Shown piece by piece: positions 52,887 through 62,200 of a DNA stretch of 64,000 nt. The position numbers were made by a program, and so were the translations under genes. Source of the stretch: Spongiibacter thalassae (GTDB taxonomy: Bacteria > Pseudomonadota > Gammaproteobacteria > Pseudomonadales > Spongiibacteraceae); NCBI RefSeq assembly GCF_012272835.1, contig NZ_JAAWWK010000001.1:186001-250000 (forward strand). Reading direction: 5' to 3'. A model generated the notes under the pieces. That model was not told the origin of the DNA, searched no databases, and worked only from the letters and a program-made list of their open reading frames with translations. Position 1 is the stretch's first letter. Each line of letters starts with the position of its first letter.

Positions 52887-55259
52887 GTGCCACATAAATA
52901 TCCCTTATACAGTCTTAAAAAGTGCGCTTATATTCCGTTGTTGGCGGCGACCCTGCCAGTGTCGCCACTTGCCCAGAGTTCACAGGTCATAGAGGAAGTA
53001 GTTGTTGTAGCGAGGAAGGTTGAAGAATCAATGCAGTCTACGCCGGTGGCTGTTACGGCGGTGACTTCAGCTGCCATTGATAAACAGCAGTTGGTTGATA
53101 TATCAGCGCTATCTGCAGCAGTTCCAAATCTGGTGGTGTCCAGCGCTGTCGCGCAGCCTGGCTCAGCCACCCTGTTTATGCGTGGGCAAGGGTCGCTTGA
53201 TGGTTTGATCGCGATTGACCAGGCCATTGGTGTATATGTCAACGGCGTATATGCTGCACGCTCGACGGGGGGCTTGCTGGAGTTTTTTGACGTAGCGCAA
53301 GTTGAGGTGTTGCGGGGGCCGCAGGGTACGCTCTTCGGTCGAAACACCACTGGCGGTGCGGTTAACGTAATCACCACTCGGCCTTCCCAGGAGTTGGAAG
53401 GTTCGGCTCGCGTGGATGTCGGGAACTACAACCACAAGTTGTTTCGTGGCGTGCTGAACTTGCCAGTGAATGACGCTTTCGCGGTTCGTGCGGCATACCA
53501 GCACAAGGAGCAGGATGGCTTCGGTAAAAACCTGCTGCTTGATCGCGAGACGGGTGGTTTTGATAACGACTACCTGCGGTTGACGGCGGAGTTCTCGCCT
53601 GAGGATGCTCCTTACAGCGTTTTACTGGCTGCCGATCGATTTGAAATGAGCACTGCCGGGGAGACTGTGGGGCTGAAATCCTGGCGTCCAACCCAGGCTA
53701 ACCAGGCGGTGATTGCGGCGTGTTCCGGGCAGATTCCCGGCGCAGAATCCTTGGCTCAGGCCTGCCCCTATGGTCGTCCTGGTGGGGATACCTACGATAA
53801 TTATTTACAGGGAAATGGTCTGATTAATGACTTTCACGATACGTTTTCTCCAGCGGCGGCCTATGGTGAGGTTGAGAATTACGGCTTCTCGGCCACGGTG
53901 GATGCTGATCTCAGCGAAACGCTTTACTTCAAATCTATAACCGGTGTCCGTGGTGTGGAGATGGCGTCGTTGACGGATAACGACGGTACTCCCTATGTGT
54001 TGACCGGTGGCGTAGAAGACGATCACGGTAACTTTATCAAGCAGTCCCAGTTTAGTCAGGAACTGCAGCTGAATGGTACCGCGCTGGATAGTCGGCTGAG
54101 CTGGATTGTTGGTTTGTATTATTTCATTGAAGAAGGCGACGATGACTCTATTAGTGGCGCGTTGTTTCCGATAAATCCAGCTATCGGTTATGTCGATGCT
54201 GAGATCACCAACAAGAGTCGCGCGGTTTTTGCCCAGCTCAACTTTGATCTTTCAGAGCGTCTGCGAATGACGACGGGTCTTCGCTACACTGAAGACGAGC
54301 GGGAAATGATATCGAGAAACCGCGATCGTAATGCCTTTACCGGCGCGGAATCCAGTTCCCTGCCACCGGAAACTCTGGATGGGGATCCGAATGACCCTTT
54401 CCGTGCAACGTTTAAGCGTGACTATGATTACTGGTCGTCAATGTTCGGTCTTGATTACCAGATCAGCGATTCGCTGTTCAGTTATTTGAAGGTCAGTCGG
54501 GCCTACCGTTCAGGCGGGCTTAATACTCGGGTGGTAGCGGGTGGAACGCCGCCGATTGGCTTTGACCCAGAAGAAGTAACCGATGTGGAAGTGGGGGCGA
54601 AGTTCGACTTCTGGGAAGGGCGTGGGCGCTTGAATACAGCTGTGTTCCACACTGACTTCAAGGACATTCAGCGCAACCTGACCGGTGTCACCGATGACGG
54701 GCGACTAGTTTCGGGTATTGATAATGCGGCAGAGGCGGTGATTCAGGGCGCAGAGTTTGAATTGCAGTTACTGCCTGTGGAAAATTTGACCCTATCCGCC
54801 AACGTCGGCTTGACTGTTTATGAATACAAAGAGTTTATCAACAGCATCAACGGTCAGGATTTGTCGGATACGCCCTTTATATACTCGCCTGAAATGACCT
54901 ACGGCGTGTCGGCAGATTATGACATACCAATGTCCGGCGACAAGCTGCTCAATCTTAACGTTAACTATGCGTATAAAGATGATATGTACGCGCTGGCACT
55001 GAAAGACCCCGAACTAAACGATGAGGAAAATCGTGAATTGAGGGACACTGCCAAAATGGATGGTTATGGATTGCTCAACCTCCGGCTGGCCCTGTCTTTT
55101 GGCAAGAGCGACGTTGAGGTCGCGCTATGGGGTCGAAACGTCCTGGACAAAGAGTATGAAACCCGGTTGCTGCCTTTGGAAAATACACCGCTGGGCATCA
55201 CCTCGTATCAGCCGGGTGCGCCACGTACCTTTGGTGTATCGATCAGTAAATCCTTCTAG
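52887..55259 (+). CDS. TonB-dependent outer membrane receptor
   Basis: A 790-residue receptor starting at GTG 52887, seven bases after AAGAGGG. A signal peptide ends near LPVSPLAQS, followed by IEEVVVVARKVEESMQ, a plug with FMRGQGSLDG, GVYVNGVYAARSTGG and VEVLRGPQGTLFGRNTTGG, and a barrel closing with RTFGVSISKSF. The plug type (GTLFGRNTTGGAVN) is that of catabolic receptors common in sphingomonads and marine gammaproteobacteria. It is different from the tandem pair and from the receptor at 49285, making four receptors of at least three kinds in the window. It ends at a strong intrinsic terminator and is therefore a single-gene transcript. Confidence 0.93.
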   Translation: MPHKYPLYSLKKCAYIPLLAATLPVSPLAQSSQVIEEVVVVARKVEESMQSTPVAVTAVTSAAIDKQQLVDISALSAAVPNLVVSSAVAQPGSATLFMRGQGSLDGLIAIDQAIGVYVNGVYAARSTGGLLEFFDVAQVEVLRGPQGTLFGRNTTGGAVNVITTRPSQELEGSARVDVGNYNHKLFRGVLNLPVNDAFAVRAAYQHKEQDGFGKNLLLDRETGGFDNDYLRLTAEFSPEDAPYSVLLAADRFEMSTAGETVGLKSWRPTQANQAVIAACSGQIPGAESLAQACPYGRPGGDTYDNYLQGNGLINDFHDTFSPAAAYGEVENYGFSATVDADLSETLYFKSITGVRGVEMASLTDNDGTPYVLTGGVEDDHGNFIKQSQFSQELQLNGTALDSRLSWIVGLYYFIEEGDDDSISGALFPINPAIGYVDAEITNKSRAVFAQLNFDLSERLRMTTGLRYTEDEREMISRNRDRNAFTGAESSSLPPETLDGDPNDPFRATFKRDYDYWSSMFGLDYQISDSLFSYLKVSRAYRSGGLNTRVVAGGTPPIGFDPEEVTDVEVGAKFDFWEGRGRLNTAVFHTDFKDIQRNLTGVTDDGRLVSGIDNAAEAVIQGAEFELQLLPVENLTLSANVGLTVYEYKEFINSINGQDLSDTPFIYSPEMTYGVSADYDIPMSGDKLLNLNVNYAYKDDMYALALKDPELNDEENRELRDTAKMDGYGLLNLRLALSFGKSDVEVALWGRNVLDKEYETRLLPLENTPLGITSYQPGAPRTFGVSISKSF

Positions 55260-55271
55260 GCTCTCATGCTT

Positions 55272-55300
55272 GCCCCGCGGAGTACGCGGGGCTTTTTTTT
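55272..55300 (+). terminator. Intrinsic terminator of the TonB receptor gene
   Basis: GCCCCGCG (55272-55279) and CGCGGGGC (55285-55292) form an 8-bp GC-rich stem with a 5-base loop, followed directly by eight T. It starts 12 bases after the receptor stop. The clearest terminator in the window. Confidence 0.93.
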
Positions 55301-55500
55301 ATACGTGTCGGGATTGCCTGTTAAGTCTGGTTAGGCAACGGTACTGCGTTAGGCATGCCAGCTCGATACTTTCCTGTTTATTCGTTTCAAATACCCTTCA
55401 TTATTGCAGTGAGTTTGGCGGCGCGCCGGGTTTGAATGCCGGAGCGAGTTGCCGTTTTATTTGATGTTGTCCGCTGTAAGTCTCTTGTTGCTTAAATAGA

Positions 55501-55512
55501 ATACCTATTATA
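55501..55512. promoter_or_regulatory. Shared 12-base motif upstream of the Rieske/KstD-like operon
   Basis: ATACCTATTATA, a weaker form of the motif, 97 bases before the ATG at 55609. The remaining intergenic sequence (55301-55608) shows no gene. Confidence 0.4.
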
Positions 55513-55608
55513 CTATTTGTATATGGTTGGTCCGCGCTGCCGTTATATGCGCCTGTGCGTGGTCAGTCGAATAACAATATCTAATTAACCGACATCAAAA
55601 GCAGTGCT

Positions 55609-57093
55609 ATGAATATCAGCTCCCAGATCAAGCAGTCTCTCACTGATGCCAGGCTCTCGAATGCCCTCGAGTATCAAGGCAACTGGTTCAGTTGGCAGGA
55701 TTTAAGTCGCCATGCCGGGTCGCTCCAGCAGGTGCTGGGTCATGCCGGTTTGGGTGAGGGGGCGAGGGTGGCGCTGGTTGCCCGCAATCGGCCAGCCCAT
55801 GTTGCAGCCCTGCTGGGGTTGATGGCCTCGCGGTATACCACTGCAATGGTTTATGTGGCCCAGCCAGAGCAGGAGCTGGCCGCGGAATTGGTCAACATGG
55901 CTGTTCCTGCGGTGATCGCCGACGCAGAAGACTGGACTCCGGGGCTCATATCCGCCGTCAAGGCCGCCGGAGTGATGGGCTTGTCCGTATCGGGAAGGCT
56001 GCCGTCGGGTTTACAGGTCGAAAAGATCTGTGACCTCACTAACTTATCTCTCGCCTTGGTAGGCCAGTCCGAGACTGCTATTGAAATGCTTAGCAGTGGT
56101 ACGACCGGAAAACCCAAGCGCATAGCCATCAGTTACACCACGCTCGATAAGGCTGCGGCCGGTATGGTCAAGGTGGGCGATGCCGCACCTACTGTCGATA
56201 TTCTGCCCTTTCCAATCGGCAATATCAGTGGTTTGTATTTTCTCATTCCCGCCTGCCTTAACCAGCAGGCGCTGGTGCTGCTGGAAAAATTCCGTCTCGA
56301 TGATTGGCTGCGTGCGGTAAAGGCTTACCGCCCCAGCTACTGCGCGGTGCCGCCGCCGGCGATAAAAATGATTCTGGACCGAAAAGTGGCCAAGGAAGAC
56401 CTGCAAGGCCTTGCTGCACTGGGTGTGGGTGCGTCTCCGCTGGATCCGGAGGTGCAAAAGACGTTTCAGGACTACTACGGAATCAGCATCCTGATTGGCT
56501 ACGGGGCGACGGAGTTCGGCGGCGTTATTGTAGCGTGGACGCTTGAGGAGCATCAGCTTTTTGGCGACGTCAAGCTGGGCAGCGTGGGTCGCGTCCGCGA
56601 GGGTGTTGAAATTCGAATTATCGACAGTGAGAGCGGGCATCCACTGCCGTTCGGTGAAGTAGGGATACTTGAGGCGAAAGTAGATCGCATTGGTAGCGAG
56701 TGGTTGCGCACAACTGATTTGGCGATGATGGATAGTGAAGGATTTGTTTTTATAAAGGGGCGAGCGGACGACACCATTAATCGGGGGGGCTTTAAAGTGC
56801 AACCCGAGAAAGTTGAAGCCGTTCTGCGTCGCCACAAGTCGGTATCGGAGGTGGCTGTTGTCGGTCAACGTGACGATCGTCTGGGGCAAATCCCCGTTGC
56901 GGTAATAGAACTAAAAGAGGGCTTATCGCCGCCGTCCTCAGCAGAGCTTGAGGATCTGGCGCGGCAGGTATTGCGTCCCCAGGAAGTGCCAGCACGTTTT
57001 CTTACCTTTAAAGAACTTCCCCGCACTGCATCACTGAAGGTGCGGCGCAAGGAAGTACGCGAGCGCTTGGGCGAGGCTGGTGAATTGGGTTGA
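55609..57093 (+). CDS. Adenylate-forming enzyme (acyl-CoA ligase-like), class I
   Basis: A 494-residue ANL-superfamily enzyme and a paralogue of the protein at 34212. The P-loop is MLSSGTTGKPKRIAISY, again with Arg after the P-loop Lys. Then come IGYGATEFGGV, RTTDLAMMDSEGF, the hinge KGRADDTINRGGFKVQP and a C-terminal Lys in PRTASLKVRR. It should activate a pathway acid to an adenylate and then a CoA ester. It heads the operon with the Rieske oxygenase, KstD-like flavoprotein and 2-oxoacid dehydrogenase. Having one such enzyme at the head of each of the two large plus-strand clusters suggests two acids, or two stages of one pathway. Confidence 0.88.
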   Translation: MNISSQIKQSLTDARLSNALEYQGNWFSWQDLSRHAGSLQQVLGHAGLGEGARVALVARNRPAHVAALLGLMASRYTTAMVYVAQPEQELAAELVNMAVPAVIADAEDWTPGLISAVKAAGVMGLSVSGRLPSGLQVEKICDLTNLSLALVGQSETAIEMLSSGTTGKPKRIAISYTTLDKAAAGMVKVGDAAPTVDILPFPIGNISGLYFLIPACLNQQALVLLEKFRLDDWLRAVKAYRPSYCAVPPPAIKMILDRKVAKEDLQGLAALGVGASPLDPEVQKTFQDYYGISILIGYGATEFGGVIVAWTLEEHQLFGDVKLGSVGRVREGVEIRIIDSESGHPLPFGEVGILEAKVDRIGSEWLRTTDLAMMDSEGFVFIKGRADDTINRGGFKVQPEKVEAVLRRHKSVSEVAVVGQRDDRLGQIPVAVIELKEGLSPPSSAELEDLARQVLRPQEVPARFLTFKELPRTASLKVRRKEVRERLGEAGELG

Positions 57094-57178
57094 ACAACCT
57101 CTGATACTGATGGTCGCCGCGGCTGTGATAGGTAAAGACAGCCGGGCCTGACCAAGAATAAATGATGACGGGAGAGAT

Positions 57179-58534
57179 ATGGCCAACGATCAAATAGAGT
57201 TAATACCTGTTCGTGAAGATTTCGTTCCAAAGGACGTGTATCTGTCCGAGAAATTTGCGCGCCTGGAAAAAGAGTATCTTTGGCCCAAGGTCTGGCAAGT
57301 GGTTTGCCGTGAAGAGGAGATACCTCGGGTAGGCGACTACGTGACCTATGAAGTGCTTGACGAATCCTTTGTTATCGTCAGGACCGATGCTGAAACCATC
57401 AAAGCCTATCACAACGTCTGTCAGCATCGTGGCAGAAGGTTAGTCGAAGGTTGCGGCAGGAAGGCGCGCTTGCGCTGTCGCTTCCATGGTTGGACCTGGA
57501 ATTTGGACGGTAGCCTCGCGGAAGTGCTGGATCGCAGCGACTGGGACGGCTGTGAGGATATGTCCGATGCCGATCTGGCATTGAAAGAACCGTTGATCGA
57601 CTTCTGGCAGGGTTTTGTCTTCATCAATATGGACTCCAATGCCGAGCCGTTGGAAAAATACCTCGACCCCGTGCCGAGCTATTGCGACGGCTTTGAATTC
57701 TCAAAAATGCGTTTCCATTGGAGCAAGTCGGTGCGTTTGCCGTGTAACTGGAAAGTTGCGCTTGAGGCATTTAATGAGGGCTATCATGTCGCGGCGACCC
57801 ATCCACAACTGCTGGATACCGTTGGCGACGATCGCACAGTCTCCTTTGCCTTTAACAAGCACGGGATGTTTGGTTACTTCGAGGGCACACGACCTCTGGG
57901 TACACCGAGTCCACGCACTGGAAAGCCAGTCCCTGACGATATCCGTCCGGGGCTGATTCAATATATAGACCAGATTGATAAAACCCTGAATGCGATTATT
58001 ACCCACCGCGATGCTGCGGCCTCACGCCGTCTGATGACCGACGCTTCGGCAGATGATGATCCAATGGAACTGCTGGGTAAGCTTGCCGGATTTATGCAGG
58101 AGGCCGCCGTGGCAGACGGCGCCGGTTGGCCTGATATGTCCTTTGAAGATGTCTATAAGGCGGGTACAGACTGGCATGTGTTTCCCAATTTTGTATTCCT
58201 GCCCTATCCTGATGGGGCGCTGTTTTATCGGTCCCGTCCGGACGGCGATAACCCCGACAGCTGTATCTACGATATCTGGGCATTGGCGCGATTTGCGCCG
58301 GGTGCCGAGCCCGAATTGAAGCACGAAAAATTTTATGGAAAAGACGATTGGCGAGAGCAGGATAACTTCGGTCTGATCCTGACTCAGGATTTTCAAAACA
58401 TGCACAACGTGCAGCGCGGCATGAAATCCAGCGGCTTCTCCGGTGCTCGCACCAACCCGAAGCAGGAAAAAGTGTTGTCAAATTTCCACAAAGTACTTAT
58501 TGAAAACTATCTCAACGGTGAGGCTTCCAAGTGA
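57179..58534 (+). CDS. Rieske non-heme iron oxygenase, alpha subunit
   Basis: A 451-residue ring-hydroxylating oxygenase. The Rieske 2Fe-2S ligands are Cys 81-x-His 83 (NVCQHRGRRL) and Cys 100-x2-His 103 (LRCRFHGWTW). The mononuclear iron site shows His 203 and His 208 (EAFNEGYHVAATHPQL) and a later Asp in the GLILTQDFQNMH segment. It inserts oxygen into a ring or at a C-H bond using electrons from a reductase, which is not encoded nearby. The length and motif spacing resemble general aromatic ring dioxygenases more than the shorter KshA steroid 9-alpha-hydroxylases. It overlaps the KstD-like gene by 4 bases, indicating coupled synthesis and action on the same molecule. Confidence 0.9.
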   Translation: MANDQIELIPVREDFVPKDVYLSEKFARLEKEYLWPKVWQVVCREEEIPRVGDYVTYEVLDESFVIVRTDAETIKAYHNVCQHRGRRLVEGCGRKARLRCRFHGWTWNLDGSLAEVLDRSDWDGCEDMSDADLALKEPLIDFWQGFVFINMDSNAEPLEKYLDPVPSYCDGFEFSKMRFHWSKSVRLPCNWKVALEAFNEGYHVAATHPQLLDTVGDDRTVSFAFNKHGMFGYFEGTRPLGTPSPRTGKPVPDDIRPGLIQYIDQIDKTLNAIITHRDAAASRRLMTDASADDDPMELLGKLAGFMQEAAVADGAGWPDMSFEDVYKAGTDWHVFPNFVFLPYPDGALFYRSRPDGDNPDSCIYDIWALARFAPGAEPELKHEKFYGKDDWREQDNFGLILTQDFQNMHNVQRGMKSSGFSGARTNPKQEKVLSNFHKVLIENYLNGEASK

Positions 58535-60204
58535 ATTCCTGGGATGAAGTCTACGATTTTGTAGTGATAGGCAGCGGCGGTGGCGCCAGTGGTGCATTGA
58601 AGGCCCATGCCGAAGGAATGCGCTGCCTGATCGTAGAAAAGAACCCGCATTTCGGCGGATCCACCGGCCTTTCAGGTGGAGTGTGGTGGATTCCCAATAA
58701 CCCGCTGATGAAAAAGCGTGGGTACGAGGATTCCTATGCCAGAGGTCGGCAGTATCTCGACGCCGTCGTGGGAGAAGAGCAGCCAGGCTCTACGGATGCG
58801 CGACGCCGGGCGTATATTGAAAATGGCCCAAGGCTGTGTGAATTTTTGATGCGCCAGGGCATGGAAATGGAGGCAGTGGAATTTTGGCCGGACTACTATG
58901 CCGACCTTCCCGGTGGCGAGAGTCGCAGTCGCTCCGTTGTTCCCAAATTGTTTAACCTGAAGGAGCTGGGTAGCTGGCTACCAAAACTGGCGACCTACCC
59001 TGGCTTTGACATGCCATTACACAGCAACGACGTGTCGCCTATTTCCACGATGATGACCACGTTGGCTGGGAAGAAAGCCGTCGGCAGAATGGTGAAACAA
59101 ATCATAGTGGATTTTTTCCTGGGGCGGAAAACCCGTGGGCAAGGCGCTGCTATGCAAGGGCGTATGCTCAAGCTGTTGCTCGATAAAAAGGTAGACCTCT
59201 GGCTGAATTCGCCGGTGGTTGATCTGATTGAAGAAAACGGAAAAGTCGCTGGGGTGCTGGTTCGTCGGGACGGCAAGCTGGTTCGTGTCGCAGCGAGTCG
59301 AGGGGTATTGATTAGCAGTGGCGGCTTTGCGCGTAACCAGAAATTACGCGACCAATACCTGCCAACGCCGACCGACGCAAACCTGAGCAGTGCCAATCAG
59401 GGTGACACCGGCGAGATGCTGGAGGCGGCGATTCAACTTGGCGCAGATACCCACAATACCGACGCGGCGATATGGGTATTGACCTCCCGTTGTCCCGACG
59501 GTAGCCCCGCGCCCGGGCAAATTATCAACGGTAAAGATTACCCTTTCCTGCATGTTATCGATATCGGTAAACCAGGCTTGATTATGGTCAACCAAAAGGG
59601 GCAGCGATTTGTGAATGAATCAGCCTCTTACATGCATGTTGGCGAAGAAATGTACCGAACCGCATCGGTGCCGTCGTGGATTATCACCGACCACAGTAAT
59701 AGAAAGCGCTATCCCTGGGGAGGGACGACATTGGGTGCGCCGAAGAAATGGCTGGAAAGTGGTTATTTACGACGCGCTGATACCATTGAGGAGTTGGCCG
59801 TGTTGTGCGGTATCGATCCAGATGGTCTGCAACAGACGGTTACCCGCTTTAATCGTTACTGTGAAGAGGGAAAAGATCTTGACTTCGGCCGAGGGGCTAA
59901 TGCCTACAACCATTGGAATGGGGATTTTTCCAATAAACCCAATCCGAGTCTCGGACCACTACGCAAACCGCCTTACTACGCGATAACGGCCTTCCCCGGA
60001 GACGTGGGCACCTTTGGTGGTTTGGTTTGCGATGAAAATTCCAGAGTTCTGCGTAAAGACGGTACGCCGATAGAAGGTCTCTACGCGGCGGGAAATTGCA
60101 CCGCCAGTGTCATGGGCAAAACCTACCCAGGGGCGGGTGCAAGTATCGGCGCAAGCTACGTATTTTCCTATTTGGCTGCGGCTCATGCCAGCGGCAAGCC
60201 ATGA
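58531..60204 (+). CDS. FAD-dependent dehydrogenase, 3-ketosteroid delta1-dehydrogenase-like
   Basis: A 557-residue flavoprotein starting at GTG 58531. The FAD motif is GSGGGASG (14-21) with EKNPHFGGSTGLSGG next. The active-site features of 3-ketosteroid delta1-dehydrogenases can be matched: Tyr in EFWPDYYADLPGG (122-123), Tyr in RFVNESASYMHVGEEMY, and Tyr-Pro-Gly in KTYPGAGASIGASYVFSY near the end. KstD removes hydrogens from C1 and C2 of a 3-oxo steroid. The fumarate reductase/KstD family also contains enzymes for other cyclic ketones, so the steroid is likely but not proven. It is translationally coupled to the Rieske gene. Confidence 0.87.
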   Translation: MNSWDEVYDFVVIGSGGGASGALKAHAEGMRCLIVEKNPHFGGSTGLSGGVWWIPNNPLMKKRGYEDSYARGRQYLDAVVGEEQPGSTDARRRAYIENGPRLCEFLMRQGMEMEAVEFWPDYYADLPGGESRSRSVVPKLFNLKELGSWLPKLATYPGFDMPLHSNDVSPISTMMTTLAGKKAVGRMVKQIIVDFFLGRKTRGQGAAMQGRMLKLLLDKKVDLWLNSPVVDLIEENGKVAGVLVRRDGKLVRVAASRGVLISSGGFARNQKLRDQYLPTPTDANLSSANQGDTGEMLEAAIQLGADTHNTDAAIWVLTSRCPDGSPAPGQIINGKDYPFLHVIDIGKPGLIMVNQKGQRFVNESASYMHVGEEMYRTASVPSWIITDHSNRKRYPWGGTTLGAPKKWLESGYLRRADTIEELAVLCGIDPDGLQQTVTRFNRYCEEGKDLDFGRGANAYNHWNGDFSNKPNPSLGPLRKPPYYAITAFPGDVGTFGGLVCDENSRVLRKDGTPIEGLYAAGNCTASVMGKTYPGAGASIGASYVFSYLAAAHASGKP

Positions 60205-60221
60205 ATGTATAGCGAGGTGTA

Positions 60222-61208
60222 ATGATGAAAGAAACACAGCAGCCAGACCGGGAAGTACTTCTGGATATGTATCGACGAGTCAATCTGATATATCAGAACG
60301 ACGAACGTCTGCGCTCTGCGATACGCTCAGGAAAGATTGCTACCACCTATTATTCGCCCCGGGGGCAGGAAGTTATTCCCGCTGCCGTGTCGGTGAATCT
60401 CACTGATGAAGATTACATTTGTACGATTTATCGGGGTGTCCATGACATGCTGGCGAAAGGCGCGCCGGTAAAGGAAATCTGGGCAGAAATAGGTGGTCGA
60501 GCCACAGGGACCTGCAAGGGCAAAGGCGGGCCAATGCATATCACCCACCCAGCGACCGGAGTGATGGTTACCACGGGGATCGTTGGCAGCTCGCTGCCGA
60601 TTGCCAACGGCCTGGCCTGGGCGTCACAGCTTCGTGACGACAAGCGGGTTACCGTGGCCTATTTCGGTGATGGCGCATCCAATATCGGTGCGGTACACGA
60701 AGCCATGAACATGGCGGCGGTGAAGAAATTTCCGGTGGTGTTTGTTTGCCAGAATAATGGTTATGGCGAACACACTCACTATAGCCTGTCTACCTCGGCG
60801 CGGCAGATTTCCGATCGCGCCGCGGGATATCAGATGCCTGGAGTAACGGTAGATGGTAATGACCCGGTTGCGATGTATGTCGCGGCAAAGGAAGCCATTG
60901 ACCGGGCACGTAATGGTGATGGCCCGACGCTTATAGAAGCGAAAACCTTCCGCTTTATGGGGCATGTGCTGGGTGACGCCGATGGTTATATGGACAAGGA
61001 AGAAAAGAAACAGGCTATGGCCAACGACCCTGTGCCACGATTCCGTCAGTGGATGCTGGATCAAGGGCATGCACAGGAAGAGCAGTTGGCAGAAATGGAG
61101 GCCGCTATCACCGCTGAGATCGATGAGGCTCTGGCGTTTACCCTGTCGAGTCCCATGCCCGACGTTGCCGAGCTGAAACGTGACGTATTCGCAGAGGAGT
61201 TAAACTAA
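60222..61208 (+). CDS. 2-oxoacid/acetoin dehydrogenase E1 component, alpha subunit
   Basis: A 328-residue thiamine-diphosphate enzyme subunit. The TPP/Mg motif begins GDGASNIGAVHEA and ends CQNNGYGEHT near residues 148-184. GGRATGTCKGKGGPMHI and the phosphorylation-loop-like HYSLSTSARQISDRA are also typical. With the beta subunit it decarboxylates a 2-oxo acid (or cleaves an acetoin-like diketone) and passes the acyl group to lipoate. It lies 17 bases after the KstD-like gene, and its stop overlaps the start of the beta gene by one base. The set is separate from the housekeeping pyruvate complex and presumably serves a pathway-specific keto acid. Confidence 0.9.
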   Translation: MMKETQQPDREVLLDMYRRVNLIYQNDERLRSAIRSGKIATTYYSPRGQEVIPAAVSVNLTDEDYICTIYRGVHDMLAKGAPVKEIWAEIGGRATGTCKGKGGPMHITHPATGVMVTTGIVGSSLPIANGLAWASQLRDDKRVTVAYFGDGASNIGAVHEAMNMAAVKKFPVVFVCQNNGYGEHTHYSLSTSARQISDRAAGYQMPGVTVDGNDPVAMYVAAKEAIDRARNGDGPTLIEAKTFRFMGHVLGDADGYMDKEEKKQAMANDPVPRFRQWMLDQGHAQEEQLAEMEAAITAEIDEALAFTLSSPMPDVAELKRDVFAEELN

Positions 61209-62191
61209 TGAGCGCGAAAGTGAATTTTATTCAAGCGATAAATATGGCGCTTGATGATGCGATGGCGGAAGACGACGGCGTTCTGGTGCTTGGTGAAGAC
61301 GTCGCCGACCCCCAGGAAGGCGGTATTGCTGGCGTCACCAAAGGTTTGTCCAGCAAATATGGCGAGCTGCGTGTGATGTCTACGCCGATAGCTGAGCAGG
61401 CCATAATGGGTGCAGCAATCGGTGCCGCGATTACCGGATTCAGACCGGTAGCGGAAATTATGTTGATGAATTTTACCACCGTTGCGATGGACATGATTAT
61501 TAACCACGCGGCGAAACTGCGGTTCATGTCAGGGGGGCAAACCAGCGTTCCTCTGACCATCCGTACTATGACAGGAGCAGGTTTTGGCAATGGCGGCCAG
61601 CACTGCGACTACCTTGAAGCGTGGTTTGCCCACACCGCCGGCCTTAAAGTCGTGACGCCATCCAGTCCGGCCGATGCGTACGCACTCATGCGTGCATGTA
61701 TCGCAGATGAAGACCCCTGTCTGTTTATCGAAAACCTGCCCTCCTATTGGGTTCAGGGGGATGCGCCTGAACGGGGAACGGTCGCTGAGTTGGGTAAAGC
61801 CAAAGTGCTACGTGAAGGTAGCGACGTTTCATTAATCAGTTATGGGCGGACAATCAGTGATTGTCTGGTGGTTGCAGAGCAGTTGGCAGAGGAAGGTATT
61901 CAGGCGGAAATCGTCGATCTGCGAACAATCGCACCCTACGACAAAGCCACAGTCGCGGCGTCAGTGGAGAAGACCGGACGTTGTGTCATTGTGCACGAGG
62001 CAGTCACTCCATTTGGTGTAGGCGCAGAGATTGCCGCCTACTTGCAGGATGAGCTGTTTGGTAGTTTGCACGCACCGGTTAAGCGAGTGGGATCGGTATT
62101 TTCTCCTGTGCCCTTTTCCAAGCCGCTGGAAACTGCCTTTTTACCGAGTCACGACGACGTTATCAGCGCCGTGAAATCGACATTTAAGTGA
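61208..62191 (+). CDS. 2-oxoacid/acetoin dehydrogenase E1 component, beta subunit
   Basis: A 327-residue transketolase-like partner of the alpha subunit. It shows LVLGEDVADPQEGGIAG, TPIAEQAIMGAAIGAAITG, SVPLTIRTMTGAGFGNGGQH and the C-terminal domain VEKTGRCVIVHEAVTPFG. Active E1 is an alpha2beta2 tetramer with the TPP site at the interface. Length and order of genes (alpha, beta, lipoyl carrier, E2) match acetoin dehydrogenase-type operons, though the keto-acid branch cannot be separated by eye. No E3 (dihydrolipoyl dehydrogenase) is seen within the window. Confidence 0.9.
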   Translation: MSAKVNFIQAINMALDDAMAEDDGVLVLGEDVADPQEGGIAGVTKGLSSKYGELRVMSTPIAEQAIMGAAIGAAITGFRPVAEIMLMNFTTVAMDMIINHAAKLRFMSGGQTSVPLTIRTMTGAGFGNGGQHCDYLEAWFAHTAGLKVVTPSSPADAYALMRACIADEDPCLFIENLPSYWVQGDAPERGTVAELGKAKVLREGSDVSLISYGRTISDCLVVAEQLAEEGIQAEIVDLRTIAPYDKATVAASVEKTGRCVIVHEAVTPFGVGAEIAAYLQDELFGSLHAPVKRVGSVFSPVPFSKPLETAFLPSHDDVISAVKSTFK

Positions 62192-62200
62192 GGATGGGAT

